DNA of 64,000 nucleotides from Neoceratodus forsteri. Taxonomy: Eukaryota > Chordata > Ceratodontiformes > Ceratodontidae. Position 1 is the first letter of the stretch; each line of letters starts with the position of its first letter. This document shows positions 1 through 11,664 of this stretch, piece by piece. The notes beneath the pieces were generated by a model. The model saw only the letters and a list, made by a program, of their open reading frames with translations, had not been told where the DNA came from and made no database searches. Made by a program: the position numbers and the translations under genes. The stretch is taken from contig CM057453.1 in the NCBI GenBank assembly GCA_016271365.2, positions 1,078,507,001 to 1,078,571,000 of the forward strand. Direction: 5' to 3'.

Positions 1-575
1 GAATCCTAAAGCATGACATGAGAGGCATAATAGAATGAACCACATGGAAGAGACAGGTACCAAATGCTCCTTATCACCTGGCTGGGCTTTCTTATCAGTG
101 TGATTAGCTGAATCTCAGCCCTTACATGACTGTGTAGTAAGACTTGTCTTACCACTTATCTAGTTGTGAATTACATTAGCAGCAGTTTTCTACACATATA
201 CAATTCTCTTTTGGACATTATTTTTCTGCATAAACTAGCCATTTTATAAGTGAAATTACCCCCTTCATGTGTGTTAAGACAGATGTTAATGTGCTGCCCA
301 GGGGGTTGAAGGCACTTGACTGTACTCTGTGCTTCACAATGCACCTAGAACATCTGATACAATCTATCTAACAGCACACCCTGTGTTAGATTATGCTTAC
401 CTACTCACCTACTGCTTGGGGGAAGATCAAAAATCTGGTATCCACTGTCAAATCCCAGCTCTTTTACGTTGGCTACTAAAATACATAAGAACTTAATACA
501 GAATAATTTGGAGTAGGTGGGGCCCATTTCATATGAAAAGGGAGAAATGTTTTGATGGCTGCATTACTAAATACA
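1..575. other. No gene seen; part of a dispersed repeat
   Basis: No coding or RNA gene could be recognised. A stretch at about 300-400 (the words GGTTGAAGGCACTTGACTG and CACAATGCACCT) resembles the left half of the inverted-repeat element at 25262-25400, so it is probably a degraded copy of that family. The rest looks like ordinary AT-rich non-coding vertebrate DNA. Confidence 0.5.
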
Positions 576-938
576 GAGGGCTCAATTTTCAAAGGTTGAT
601 GTGAGGCTTTCATCAAGCCCTGCATCATCCCCATTCTTTGGGGTGGCTGTGCCAAACTCCTTTGATGCAACTGCATCCAATTTTAGTACATCGGGCACAG
701 TTGTGACACTTTCCATGACATACGGCAGCTTGCGCCAAATATTTGATGCAAGCCCCATACAATGGGTCTCCCAAATGGCACAAGTTAGACCAGGGAAAAC
801 CTGGTCTAACTTGAAGCATTTGGATCTTGGGATCAAAAATCCTAATTGCTGGCTGGGTGAATGCCGAAAGCCCCACGCACCAAATGATCGGCATGCCAGA
901 GGCTTGCAACATTCATGGGGCTTTGAAAATCAAGCCTA
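576..938. mobile_element. Short DNA transposon (MITE-like) with terminal inverted repeats
   Basis: The left end GGGCTCAATTTTCAAAG and the reverse complement of the right end AGGCTTGATTTTCAAAG match at 14 of 17 positions, giving terminal inverted repeats about 360 bp apart. No transposase is encoded, so this would be a non-autonomous element. Flanking bases give no convincing target duplication, so the superfamily (Harbinger- or hAT-like) stays open. A perfect 14-bp inverted repeat (CAAGTTAGACCAGG, 781-794, with its complement at 800-813 around a 5-base loop) lies inside. The short open frames here on both strands have no recognisable protein and are most likely chance. Confidence 0.5.
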
Positions 939-1035
939 GGGAGTCTGCCATGTACATGTTGAAATGTGTTGAACAATCAAGTGTATGATTAAAGTATGTT
1001 GTGCATGGAAATCAGTGGCCTCAAGAATCCTATTT

Positions 1036-1114
1036 TACCATAGAAGTGAGGTCAGAACTATGGCACAACTGTCAAAAGATGTTGTACCATAGTACTGATG
1101 TCACTTCTGTGGTA
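1036..1114. repeat. Foldback repeat, 34-bp arms
   Basis: Positions 1036-1069 and the reverse complement of 1081-1114 agree at 29 of 34 bases, leaving an 11-base loop. The core words are CAGAAGTGA and ACTATGG. The shape is that of a small foldback MITE. No protein is encoded and no target duplication was recognised. Confidence 0.6.
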
Positions 1115-1407
1115 CAGTGACTTTTCAACATTAACTATCCCCATGCCAGTTGTGCTCATGCTTAGCTTTCAGTTTCAGTCCTGGTAAGTTACAGGCACTC
1201 TCAGCACCCAACTGAAACCTGTGCTTTTCTGTTTGGCTCCCCATCTCTCCTTCTTTGTCCATGGGGGTGGGAGAGCATGGAGTACTGTGTGGATCTTCAT
1301 CCATGGAGATGTGGGCATGATTGGCACCAAGGACTTCCTGCTGCTGTGTTCCTTGTAAGACGTGGTTCTGTCTCAGTTATTTGGATAACCATACACTATA
1401 AAAAACA

Positions 1408-1545
1408 TTGTATGGGCAACCATCCCAACTCAGTTGTGTTCTGATTTCGGGGCTGTTATGACATCACAGGGCCTCTTGAGCTTCACTCTCTAGGTCATAA
1501 CAGCCCCTCGATGGTAACAAGCCTTGTGTATGGTTGTCCATATGC
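1408..1545. repeat. Foldback repeat around GGGGCTGTTATGAC
   Basis: GGGGCTGTTATGAC (1449-1462) is perfectly complementary to 1494-1507. The symmetry continues outward less perfectly, with TATGGGCAACCAT on the left facing TATGGACAACCAT read from the right arm. The arms are about 50 bp with a 31-base centre. This looks like a palindromic MITE. Confidence 0.6.
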
Positions 1546-1577
1546 TGGCAAAATCTCTTTAGCTACAAGGGGATACC

Positions 1578-1609
<32 letters not shown>

Positions 1610-1621
1610 ATGTGTGTGTGT
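1578..1621. repeat. (TG)n microsatellite
   Basis: A run of about ten uninterrupted TG units followed by a second, interrupted TG tract. The histidine/threonine-rich open frame read on the opposite strand is a by-product of the repeat, not a gene. Confidence 0.9.
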
Positions 1622-4535
1622 AGATAAAGTACAACTGTTGGTATGTGTACCATGGGCATGTTGTCTTCCTGTTTATTTATCCTCCTTTGGTGTTTCTTCT
1701 TGTGTATCACTGTTGCAGCACATACTCTAGGACTCAGACTGTCAGCAATGCTCACTTCAGTGAAAAGGTAAAAATAAACTGGTCAGCTGTATAATGGTTT
1801 TCTCCTGTAACTGGTATAGAACCACTAAAGACTGCAGAGCATTAGGCAAAGAGAATTAATGGTACTACTCAGTACATAATAGAGATACTGACAGGAGTCT
1901 GAGACTTTGAGTTTCAACCTGTGGGACTCATGTCTATGGTCTTGCAATACTGGTAAGTTTGAACACTATTACATTTCTGGTTTCAGGTGAGTGTTAGCAG
2001 CAGCAGCTTTGCCCAGTTAGTATCTATAAGACACACACTTCTTCTGCCATAGAAACTGGTGAAAGCCATCAAGGGAAAGCAATGACAATTCTTCTACAGT
2101 TAGGGTTGGTAGGACTGGATGTTTATTTTTTCAGGATTTTAATGTAAATAAATAATTTTTATTCTTTAGCCTTATCACTAATTTTGTTTATGATATAAAT
2201 AGACACAGACACATGAAATAATGGGTTTATAATCACATAATGTGCTTTCTGTCAATGTAAATGATGTTAAAAACACATGTAACAAATAGCAATAAATAAC
2301 ACGGCAACAAATAACAATAGACACCAGAAGCAATAGCAGCGTGAAGTGCATGAAAGTCTGTTACTTCTATTTGCTAATGAATAGTTAGTTCCATTTTCTA
2401 TTTGCAAATAAACAGAATGGCAACAAATAGACACAATAGTAGACTACAGTGAATATATCACTAACACGGGGTGGGGGGGAGTCTTAATTGGTAATGATCC
2501 TTGTTGTGTCACTCAGCCTCCCGCTTAGCATTTTATTTACATTACTTAGTTCAGTCACAAAAATTTGTTTCTGGATTACACAGTGTGGCCCAGATCTGCA
2601 GAAGACATTCCAGTGATATCACATACACTTGCACTGCTATAGCTGAAATAGTGCATGGTCTACATGAGAAGATATTTACTATTCTTTTGGTCCAGTGGGT
2701 GGGCAGAACTGCTCTGTGCTATCACCTAGGTACTCTGGGTTTGCAAGTAGTCACACATTTCCCAGCTGATGACCACTAGGAGGACAGGCACATCATAGTG
2801 GCAGGTGATGGACTCATGGAAAGGGAGGGTATTTGGGCTGCCTGACATTTACATATCCCTATTAACTAATTACAAAGTGTCATTGGTATTAGCTGCAGTG
2901 ACTTCCACACCTCTTCTATTTCTGCTGGAAGACAAGGTACACCCCTGATGTTCTTGACTACTGGAGTGAGGTGCAGGACAAACTGTGGGTGAAGAGCATT
3001 TATGTCACAAAAATGTGAACACTTATCAGTGGAGGTTTCCCACTAAACACTGCAATGATTGCTGAAAGCCATTCTTGAAAATGTCAGTTCATTTTCTTTT
3101 TCTGTAAATGGAGTTATTTATTTTGAAAGAGGATGTAAACTAATGTTGTATATTTCTTTTTTATACTCTGGTTTTCAGCAACAGAGCACTATGCTGCCAC
3201 CTATGAGAGCTGCACCTGAGAACACCTGAGGCAATGCCATCTGTTATACAGACAGATGCCCGGCTCCCACCCAGCCGGAAGAAAAGTCTGCTCGTAGTTA
3301 AAAAAAAAAAATGTTCTGTTATTTTCAGAGACACACTTTAATAAGATTGTAAAGTTTACAAAAATTAGGCACATTTCTTTCATTCCTTACATATATACAT
3401 TAGCCAGCCAGAGAAACACACTTTCTAAACAAACTGAAATGTAAAAAGCTACAGTAACTAGGGATAATATTCTAAGCATCCCACCCTTCTCTGCCAACTC
3501 AGTTACAGATAATTGGGACCCGACTCAGTGAGCAGCCTTTGGGCTCATCTGTGTCTGGCCTGTATGGCAGCTACTGTGATTTTAGTAAAGTGGTTTCATC
3601 CCACTTACTCACACAACCACAACCTAAGGCTATATATGCCTACATATGGTATTGGTTTTACTTGACATTCAAATAATAGCTACCTCACTCACCAACACAC
3701 CCACTCTCCCAGGCCCCCACCCCCCCGACACACACACACACATGCAGGCACACACTTCTGATATACAGCAATGCTGTGGGATCATACTGTGAATGTTTCA
3801 AGCATTCATATGATGGTAAGCCCAAATTTTCACTTTCATCAATAATGAAAAAGTCAAATAGTTTCTATTTCAAACCCTGTGTATTAAAACACTAAAGAAG
3901 CCTTTGATATGGTACATGAGGCAGAGACGAGTGAATCCTTTTTTTAGGATTTTATTATTCCTATCTCCAACCTTGGAATGCTGAAAATAAAAAGCACAAC
4001 CCTCCACATGTTGTAGATCTGCTGGTCTTCCCATCCAGGAAAGATTTTAATGATCTTAGAGAAAGAAATGGGTGTGCAGTGGAGTGTTGACAAAAGGGGT
4101 AGGGAATATCCTGTGTACAGAACAGATTGGTCAAAATGGTTTGAAACTTCATGTGATCACTGAACAGAAGCAAATGTTTCAGCCTTCCACCTGCAAACAA
4201 GTCACATCCCAACAATACTGTATACAATGCCTCCCATAACATTTAGTTTTAACCACAGTGCATTTCAACCATGTATAAAACATTCTATCCACCTACTGTA
4301 CTTCAACTCAGCACCAACTTTAAAAATACTATACTCCCCCAACAATTTAAACTTTTAAACAGCAGCTGATGCCATTAGGACAACTTTAACAAAACATGAT
4401 ATTTAGACACAGCTCAGCTTGTATTTCACATTAGTTCTGTATTTCTTCTCCCCATTATTATTTACTGAGGGCATTTGCATGAAAATGGGATCTTTATTCC
4501 TGAACAGTTCATCTATCCCTGTTGCTTTCTCCCTA
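1622..4535. other. Non-coding stretch without recognised genes
   Basis: No protein family, RNA gene or transposon end was recognised. The stretch contains a C-rich and (CA)n tract at about 3716-3763 and short A or T runs (for example around 3301-3311). Open frames up to about 93 codons occur on both strands, but none has family motifs or consistent composition. Confidence 0.5.
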
Positions 4536-4620
4536 CCTGGGGTCATAATGCTCTACCTGTGACATCACAATTACTCCCATGGCAACAGACTGTATTGTCA
4601 CAACAGAGGACTATGACATG
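4536..4620. repeat. Small foldback repeat
   Basis: GTCATAATGCTCTACCTGTGACA on the left is mirrored by the complement of the segment ending GGACTATGAC on the right, with partial symmetry across about 25 bp. The centre contains CCCATGGCAAC. It resembles the palindromic MITE at 1408-1545 in size and in its GTCATAA end. Support is moderate. Confidence 0.4.
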
Positions 4621-5215
4621 AAGTAGGGAGTAAGCAAATGAGGTAGATAAACTTTAAGGTATATAAAGCATGTTTCCATGCAAATTTCTCAGTAATAAGT
4701 AATGGGGTGGAGTAGTCTATTGAATACATATGGAATGGTAGCTGAACTGTACCTAAATATTATGATTTTCAAAGTTTTCTTTGAGGCTTCAGGAGCTCTT
4801 TAATGCATCACTTTTTTTCCTGCCCAGCATTCATTATTTGAATTACTTAGCAGTTCTGGAACCAAGTGACTTCAGTTGAGCTAATCACTACAGTGACATG
4901 GAACTCCATGACATCAGCTGAGCCAAAGTCACCAGATTCCAATTTATGCAAAGTAATTCAAACGGTTGCATTAACATTGTGCCCTAGAAAAGGGAAAAAT
5001 AAAACTATTTCAAAACAAACCAATGAAGCAATACACTGGGGTGATTAAGCAGAATCCACACATGTTCAAATTTACAATTGAATTAAAAAATGTGTTCCAT
5101 GTGATATGAGCAAAATGAAAATAGTGATCATCATATCAGCGACTTTACATTGCCGAAAATGCAAATGGCAACGTGCACTACACAGACAATATTAACAGCA
5201 CCTATCAGCACCATA
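4621..5215. other. No recognised feature
   Basis: AT-rich non-coding sequence. No motif, repeat end or reading frame with a recognisable product. Confidence 0.5.
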
Positions 5216-5350
5216 CTCGCAATGAGCGACAGTTAACTGTTTTTTTTTTATGTGGGGGGGCTATGCCCCCCACACCCCCCATAATTAAGATTCTCAACTT
5301 TGAGGGGGGCCTGACACTGGGGTACAGGGTAATCTTTGAGAGGGGGAAAT
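5216..5350 (+). repeat. Fragment of a GC-rich palindromic repeat family
   Basis: A T-tract is followed by GGGGGGCTATGCCCCCCACA and a second C-run at about 5253-5280. The same word order (T-tract, G-run, CT, C-run, CACACCCCC, then TTAGATT-like bases) occurs on the minus strand at 24600-24670, so both are copies of one family. The block GGGGGG...CCCCCC can itself fold. An open frame of 132 codons crosses it but has no recognisable domain. Confidence 0.5.
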
Positions 5351-5548
5351 TCAGATCAATGGGACATACAGGAAAAAAAAGACTAAGTCCCAACCAGCCT
5401 ACTAGAAAGACTCTTGGTGACTGGATGAAAGGTAAGAAACTAGTTTACCATGGCATTTATTTGTTTCTTTACTCTCCTGCACCCACTTCCCAATATTATT
5501 TAAACATTACCATGAAAAGTGCTGTTTTTTTTACACTTATGTTATTGA

Positions 5549-5569
5549 TATATATATATATATATATAT
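5549..5569. repeat. (TA)n microsatellite
   Basis: About ten uninterrupted TA units. Confidence 0.9.
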
Positions 5570-6340
5570 GATCAAAAATAAAAAAAGAACAATGATACAG
5601 CAATGTCAACAATATAGCAAATTTAGAATGAAAGTCATCATCTTCGTTACTTATAAATAAAGGTTTGTCTAGACCAAAACATAAATGGGAGGAGGAGAAT
5701 AATTAATTATAGTCATACAAAATTAACCAACAGGTCAGACTGCTATCTTTAGCATTTAGTCAAGTACCTAGGGAAATTGTCATAACAAGTTTGATTCCTT
5801 TCACACCATTTTCTTGTTGTTATAAAAATAAATTATTTATCTAAAGACTAACTCACCTTCTCCATAATCATTTAATATCTCCTCTCCTAAAACCCAGTCT
5901 GCTATTTAACACTTTTATAAGCAATAAAAATGATATGAATAATCATGATAACAATTAAATGATAATTAACTTAAGCACCAAATTAAACAGATGTATATCT
6001 TGAACCCCAGCTACCATAACAATATCCAAACAGGGTATATAAGTGGTAGTGATATTGTAATACTGCCAACTCCTTAAATTTTACATATTTAAAATGTTCT
6101 CTTTGGATGGTGTTGGTGAATCAATATCACCGTTGTTTTGAGTATTGTGGTGTACTAAGCTCAGATAGAGGCAGAAAGTTGATCAACATCATAAAATAAA
6201 TCTTGCACCCTCTAGTATTTCACCTGCACTTTAGCTGGGGCAAGAAGCTAATACTCAGTCCCATTTCCAAAAGTTATTTTTGCTACCCAAGGAAATGGTA
6301 TCTTTTTGGCTGTGTTCCAAAAGAATAGTCTGGAAAAATT
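5570..6340. other. No recognised feature
   Basis: AT-rich sequence with no recognisable gene. It borders the 3' side of the minus-strand LINE ORF1 fragment beginning near 6396 and may hold degraded LINE sequence, but nothing specific can be shown. Confidence 0.4.
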
Positions 6341-6395
6341 GCCAATTTGCAAAATTTGTAAACCAGAGGAACTTTAATTCAATATAATCTTATTA

Positions 6396-7263
6396 TCAAG
6401 TCTCTAATTCAAAAGCAAATGTCACCATAATTGTGGATTTCTTCTGATACAAGGGTTCCATAGCAGGTTGTGCAGACAGCACATTAAGATTGGTATCCTG
6501 AGGTGTCTGTTTAGTTAATATATGGTAGGCTTTGATAGTAAAGGGCAGATTATCTTCAGGTAGTTCAAATAATGTAACAAATGTATATTTCATAACTTCT
6601 CTGCTACTTTGAAATTTGGAGTCAATTGACACAGGTAAACTAATTACAAGTTCTTGTAGCATTGCTAGTTTTCTAATAATTCCACTTTCCTGGCAATGGC
6701 AAAATTATCTTGTATCAAATTTGCTGTAGTCACTTCCAGTGCAACAACTTTTTTAGCAGATCAATCTCTTCTGTATTTTTCTCAACATTTTTAGAAATTG
6801 CTCCAGTCTTCTCTTGGTTTTGTTTAGCATCACACTGAAAGAAATACATCTTCTCTGATAGAACATTACATTTGCAATCAAATGTTTACATCCACTGAAG
6901 CAGCTTTTCCATGGCATCCGTCAAAGAATCAATTTCATGTCTGCCAGTAGCACTTGTATAACCCACACCTGTGGCCATACCTGTAGCCATGAACATTTTA
7001 ACAGCTTTAGAGGTATTGACAAACTTGGTTGTAGTAAACACTGGAGGAATCATGGGAGAACTCACAGCCAATGGAGAAGTAAAGGATATAACAACAGTCT
7101 CAAGCGGTGAACATTTAGTAGATAAATCCAAATTAGAATAATCAAGTACAGTCTCAAGTATAGTTGCCCAGGGTAGGAGTTCCTGTTGTGCATCCTTTGT
7201 TTTTATCAATGTAAAATGCCTCTCAGACTTTTCCTGTTTTTGTCTGTGGGTGTGCCTGTGCAA
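6396..7263 (-). pseudogene. L1/Tx1-group LINE ORF1 fragment (RNA-binding protein remnant)
   Basis: Read on the minus strand from 7263 downwards, an open block of 125 codons with a hydrophilic N-terminus ends at a stop near 6886. A short coiled-coil-like stretch (KNVEKNTEEIDLLKKLL) follows. A second open block (6396-6662) has the pattern SREVMKYTF...LPEDNLPFTIKAYHI...TKQTPQDTNLN...MVTFAFELE. This order of coiled coil and RRM/C-terminal-like segment is that of L1-type ORF1 proteins, which coat LINE RNA during retrotransposition. Stops and frame changes separate the blocks, so it is dead. Its RT partner is not adjacent. It may belong to the same family as the minus-strand LINE at 55195-60690, but that is a guess. 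Confidence 0.55.
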
Positions 7264-7419
7264 AACTACACAGACTAATCTATTGCATCCCTCAGATTTT
7301 TAGCTTAACCATATGGAGTTCCAGAATGGGTCACTTAATGAGAGTATGTAGAAAACGTCCGAATCTCCTCTAGACCAACCAGACCTGAAATTTGTGCTCC
7401 CTCTGTTTGGTGAATGTTG

Positions 7420-7568
7420 ACTGTCAATAGGACAACTTGGGATCAGGCACCTCAACTGAAGACAATGTAGAAGACAATGTTTCCATAATATCTCAAAGGA
7501 ATATGGTGGACATGTTCCATAAACCTCTGGACAGTATAGAGACATTGGAAAGCACTAAGTGGCCTAGC
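7420..7568 (+). pseudogene. DIRS-like gag remnant, left part
   Basis: The plus-strand open frame from about 7437 reads through acidic sequence (STEDNVEDNV) to ...ESTKWPS, where a LINE begins. The bases CTAAGTGGCCTAGC (7555-7568) recur as CTGAGTGGCCTAGC at 15801-15814, after which the frame continues with acidic, gag-like sequence. This is the left half of one gag gene interrupted by the 8.2-kb LINE. The 5' limit of the DIRS element was not found; the left inverted terminal repeat is missing or unrecognised. Confidence 0.5.
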
Positions 7569-7870
7569 GGGGGCATGGCCCGATGTCAACAGGAATGGCA
7601 GTCTAGAACGAGAGCTCCTGCTAACCTGCACTAAAAACTGTAAATTACCCTATCACTGCTAATCCTGCCACTCTGAAATTGCTTCCCAAGATCTTTTACA
7701 GAGCATACCTTTACAGAGGTAATTCTTCCTGGCACTGAGAGCACTCGTAGGATGGAGATCTTGCTCCAACATCTCACCACAAGGCAGGAGCCTTCTTCTT
7801 ATTGCTGATCCCTAAGATGGAGTTAACAGCCTCTCTAGTTGCTGACCAGAACCTATAAGAAATACAAGGA

Positions 7871-8914
7871 ATGTTTACTCAACTTATACATCAAATGGGC
7901 AATTTAGAATTAGCAGCCTAGCACAGCATGGAGGAAATTATCTCCCTTTCACAGAGGACTAATGTTACTGAACAAAGACTTGCTGACAATAAGAAGCTTA
8001 CACACTGCATTGACAACAAGGCAATGGACCAGGACAGAATAAGTCAGCTATTGTGGCAGTGAGTTAAAGATTTGGAAATTTCCCAGCCGCCAGAACAAAC
8101 TACGGTTTGTGGGTTTCTGGAGGGCTGTAAGGGCACAGATCCCATCACTTTCTTGCAGCATGAACTCCCAGCCACTGGAGGCCAATGGGGGAGGCCTCCT
8201 GGAAATAGATTGGGCCCACTGCTCACTGGCATCAAGGCCAGCACCTGGGGGCCAAACACCCCATTCTAGCCCGGTTCCTAATGTTCACAGATTGGGAGGC
8301 GATTGTCCTGGAAGCAAGAGCTAAACATCACTTTACTTGGAGTGGCAAATGCAAACACATCTTTGAAGACTATTCTGAAGCACTGTCCACCAGAAGGAGG
8401 GCCCTCACCCTAGCAAAGAGGGACAACACAAACCTGGGGCTAGAGTACTCATTACAGTACCCTGCCATCCTGCTCATTGTGATCAGCAGGACTCCATGTT
8501 CCTTTGACTACCTGGAGGTGGTGGAGTCCTTCCTAATGTCATACTCCCCACAGCTGAACTGGGGTAAATATGGAGAGGGAAACATGGCTGGCAAATCATA
8601 CAACAGGCTCACCCAGATGGACTGCTTAACACAGGATGTACAAAGTCATGCAGCTCCCCCATCAATGGACCCTTCACTGAGAGCCCAAGCAGCTATTAAA
8701 GACCGTGGCCCCCAGCGCCAACCACAAAAAGAAAGCAAAGGAGGGGAAACATATCGATAAGTCCCAGAGGCTCTGTTCCTGGAGCCACAGCACAGGCCAG
8801 GATTCTGATGCCACTTCAGAGGCACCTGATCAGCCTCTGGGAAACAACTTATTTGAGGTACTTTATGACCCATCTGATGATGACCCTCCAGGCTCCAGGC
8901 TGCCACCTGCCTAA
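7871..8914 (+). pseudogene. L1-type LINE ORF1 remnant
   Basis: From ATG at 7871 the frame gives a helical, probably coiled-coil region (EEIISLSQRTNVTEQRLADN) broken by stops. It continues, with frame changes, into segments CGFLEGCKGTDPITFLQ (about 8108-8160), then EIDWAHCSLASRPAPG (about 8200-8250) and FEDYSEALSTRRRALTLAKR (about 8360-8430). That order is the hallmark of L1 ORF1/transposase_22 proteins: N-terminal coiled coil, RRM with an FGLPE-like start, then RAHR-like and DYS...RR segments. The end is Asp/Pro-rich (DPSDDDPPGS). At least three frame changes are needed, so it is a pseudogene. The original function would be RNA binding in the retrotransposition particle. Confidence 0.75.
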
Positions 8915-9330
8915 GCTGAATCGGCTTCCACTGAGGGTTCTCTACTGGAGGTTGGTAGCTCCTGCACTGAGGCAGAGACAGACACTGTGATATCAGGCCA
9001 AGACCAGACTGCTACACCTGCACCTTTCATTTAAAAGGGTTCATTTCTGCTCCTGCCTGACCCACAGGACACAGTCGGGTGAAACCCTAACTTCAGTTTG
9101 TGGACTGATAGATTTATAGGGCAGCCTTCCACCCTCTGAGATGGACCTCCTGCTGATTGAGGGTAAGACTCAAAAGGGGGGTTGGTTTTGGTTAATGATG
9201 CCTCGACCTATGGTTAGGCTCTGCCCCCCATCCCCAGCTGGTGTGTCTCCATCTTTTGTTCCCTTTCTCACCATATTGTACGGCAAGTTGTAATGCAATT
9301 TTAAGTTATAAAAACAGGACTTCTGGTGAC

Positions 9331-9850
9331 CACGTTCTCTGCTGAGACTGCCCTGTAGCCTGACATACCTCGTGTGTTTATTGTAAATTCCCTGAGACCC
9401 CCCTAGCCTATAGCTAGACAGTTCTCCTTACAACGAGTGGGGTGGGGCAAGGGAATGGAAAGGAACTGGTAACCACTTGGTAAGGTTGAGATTACGGGCT
9501 CTGATCCTCTCTTATCACCCCCAGGGCTATGGCTGCTGTACATGCACATGCTGGTCTTTTGAAGAAGGTTAAGGATTGTGGGCATCCAAGATGGTTGGAC
9601 CTCCCTGCAGCCACACAGACCTCATGTGCTTACTTGTAAGGTTCTCCGAGGTCTGCAGGACTAATGGTTCACAGCCCTTCCTCTAACAGGTGGGAGAGTG
9701 CAAGGTAGAGGAGTGGAAGTGGCAGCCATCGGACATGGTTAAGTTTTTGGGCTCTGATCCCCTCCTATCTCCCCCCCACCCCGGACTACAGTTGGTTATA
9801 TCCATGCCCAGTTTGTTTGTAGGACAAAGTTAAGGCTGTTAAGTTAAAAA
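9331..9850 (+). repeat. Two tandem ~253-bp units in the LINE spacer
   Basis: Unit one begins near CCCTGTAGCC (9351) and unit two near CCCTGCAGCC (9603). GGGCTCTGATC occurs at about 9496 and again at about 9749, and GAAGAAGGTTAAGG is matched by GACAAAGTTAAGG. Both pairs are 252-253 bp apart. The copies are diverged, so the duplication is old. They lie between ORF1 and ORF2 of the LINE. Confidence 0.5.
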
Positions 9851-10371
9851 AGTTAAGAGTATATAGTCTGGTGAACACTGATCCTTAGCCTCTGATTGAG
9901 AGCACCTGTGGCATAATGTAACTGGGCTGAATCACTTGGCCTGAGCAAGGTCCCAGACACCCAATCCTCATAGCAATTGCACTACAGAGGCAGCTAACAG
10001 GAAGACAGGGGTGATCCCATAGATGTCTGGACAGAGATCCCCCTCAATGATTGAACATTGGTTCTCTCTGACCCCAAGGTTAAAGATGATGTGCAACAAA
10101 TGGGGGAACAGCAGACACAAGAATGCAACTCCCTCCTCCACTGGTACCCAACCAAATCCCATATAAACCCATAAGGTAATGTGCAGCTGATCTGTAAGGG
10201 AGGTTGGAGCTTAAGATGAAGGAGGGGGCTTGGTTCCACCGATGGGGACACATGTCCTCAATTTTGGGGTATGTGGGAGATTACCCCCAAGTGATGACTC
10301 TTCCCAAGCTGACAGGGGGACCTTTTAAGAGGTAGGCTCAGTGCTGTATAGCATGGGGATAACATAGATAC

Positions 10372-10395
10372 AGGGTGCATTTTAAGATGCACCCT
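10372..10395. repeat. Perfect 9-bp hairpin
   Basis: AGGGTGCAT (10372-10380) and ATGCACCCT (10387-10395) are exact complements around the loop TTTAAG. No run of T follows that would suggest a bacterial-type terminator, and the context is LINE spacer. Confidence 0.6.
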
Positions 10396-10635
10396 ACCAT
10401 GCGGATTAGTGTGAAGTGGTTCTAAAGGGTAGAGGAGGGCTGAAGTAAGTCTGCTGTTAGACCCCAGTGCAAACTAGACCCCTTCAGCTGTACACCCCCC
10501 AGCGACCACAACTGACATCTGGGCTACAAGTTAGCCAATGGACTTGGTGGCTGCTAGTCAAACTTGTGGGAGGAGGGAAGGAGGGGGACTATGGCTGTAC
10601 CATGGATTCAATATCAGTTTCAGTTGTTTATTTTG

Positions 10636-11478
10636 GGCCCTATTCATGACCCGTGGACAGGTGCACTGGTACTGGCATACGCAAATGCCGGCCACCTGTC
10701 CAGGCCCCTGCTCCCCAGGAGCACAGGTTCACACAGGGTGGGTGTGGGCAGAGTCACGGACCCAGCCAGGCATCCAATCTGATGCCCAGCATGGATCCGC
10801 CAGTGGATTACTCACATGGCAGGGCGCACATTGGCAGCATGCCCCGCTAATGTCCAAGGACAGGTGGCTGTGGCAGGTGGAAGGGGGTCAATGCCACCGG
10901 CCCTCTGATGACATCATAACAGTGTGGTGGGCCAGGGGCCTATGTCAGGTGGCCCTGGGGGTGACTGTACTGCCAGTAACAGGGAGGGGGGTAAACTTGT
11001 GATGCGGTTGGTGAGGGGGCCTCAGCCTGTGCCGGTACCCCTGCAAGGAGTACGGATTCAGTGGGGGTGGCATACCATGCCACACTCACCTCTGTGTGCT
11101 GGGGTAGGCGGCTGGCATCAGGCAGCCATATGGTGTAGCACCAGCATGTAGTGGGGCTGTCTGCCCTGTCCTTCGGCATGTTCCAGGGTGTGTGCGGGGT
11201 GCATAGAGTGTTTACATCTGGGTCTCCCTGGCATACCCCGCTCCCCCCATGCATCCCTATGGTCAGCACTATGTGCCATAGTACATGGTGCATAGTGCCT
11301 GCACACCGCTCGCCCGCCCCTGGTACGTTGCTCAAAACATGGCCAGGGGATTGGGAACATATGTGCTGCAAACCACCCATTCGTGCATCCCACGTGGGGG
11401 GGGCACAGTTGTTGGAGGGTGGCTTTTTTCTCCAGATCTGCACACGTAGCCACTCCGCACCATTCATGCATAGGGACC
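10636..11478. mobile_element. Probable DNA transposon inside the LINE spacer
   Basis: The left end GGGCCCTATTCATGA and the reverse complement of the right end GGTCCCTATGCATGA agree at 13 of 15 bases. The enclosed 840 bp are clearly richer in G+C than the flanks. The start resembles that of the element at 20672 (GGGCCCCATTTTTAAAG), so they may be related families. No target duplication could be confirmed. Overlapping open frames on both strands (up to 175 codons) have no recognisable domain and probably reflect the high GC content. Confidence 0.45.
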
Positions 11479-11664
11479 AATGTTATTGATCTTGCTGTTC
11501 TTACTTGCATGGGTGTTACATTGGCAATCAAGGAAACGGGGTGTGGGAGGCAAGGGGAAGGGTGGGTAAGGATTTGAGGGGGTGCCCTCCAGGCTTCAGG
11601 AGGGATGACCCAGGTTGGATTATGGTACCCAGAGCCACACAAAATAAGACCTAAAGATGCCCCT

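Noticed and set aside
1495..1755. Histidine/threonine-repeat protein frame on the minus strand
   Set aside because: Encoded by the (TG)n microsatellite.
10538..11642. Overlapping open frames on both strands (up to 175 codons)
   Set aside because: They lie in a GC-rich probable DNA-transposon insertion in a LINE spacer, overlap in several frames and show no recognisable protein.
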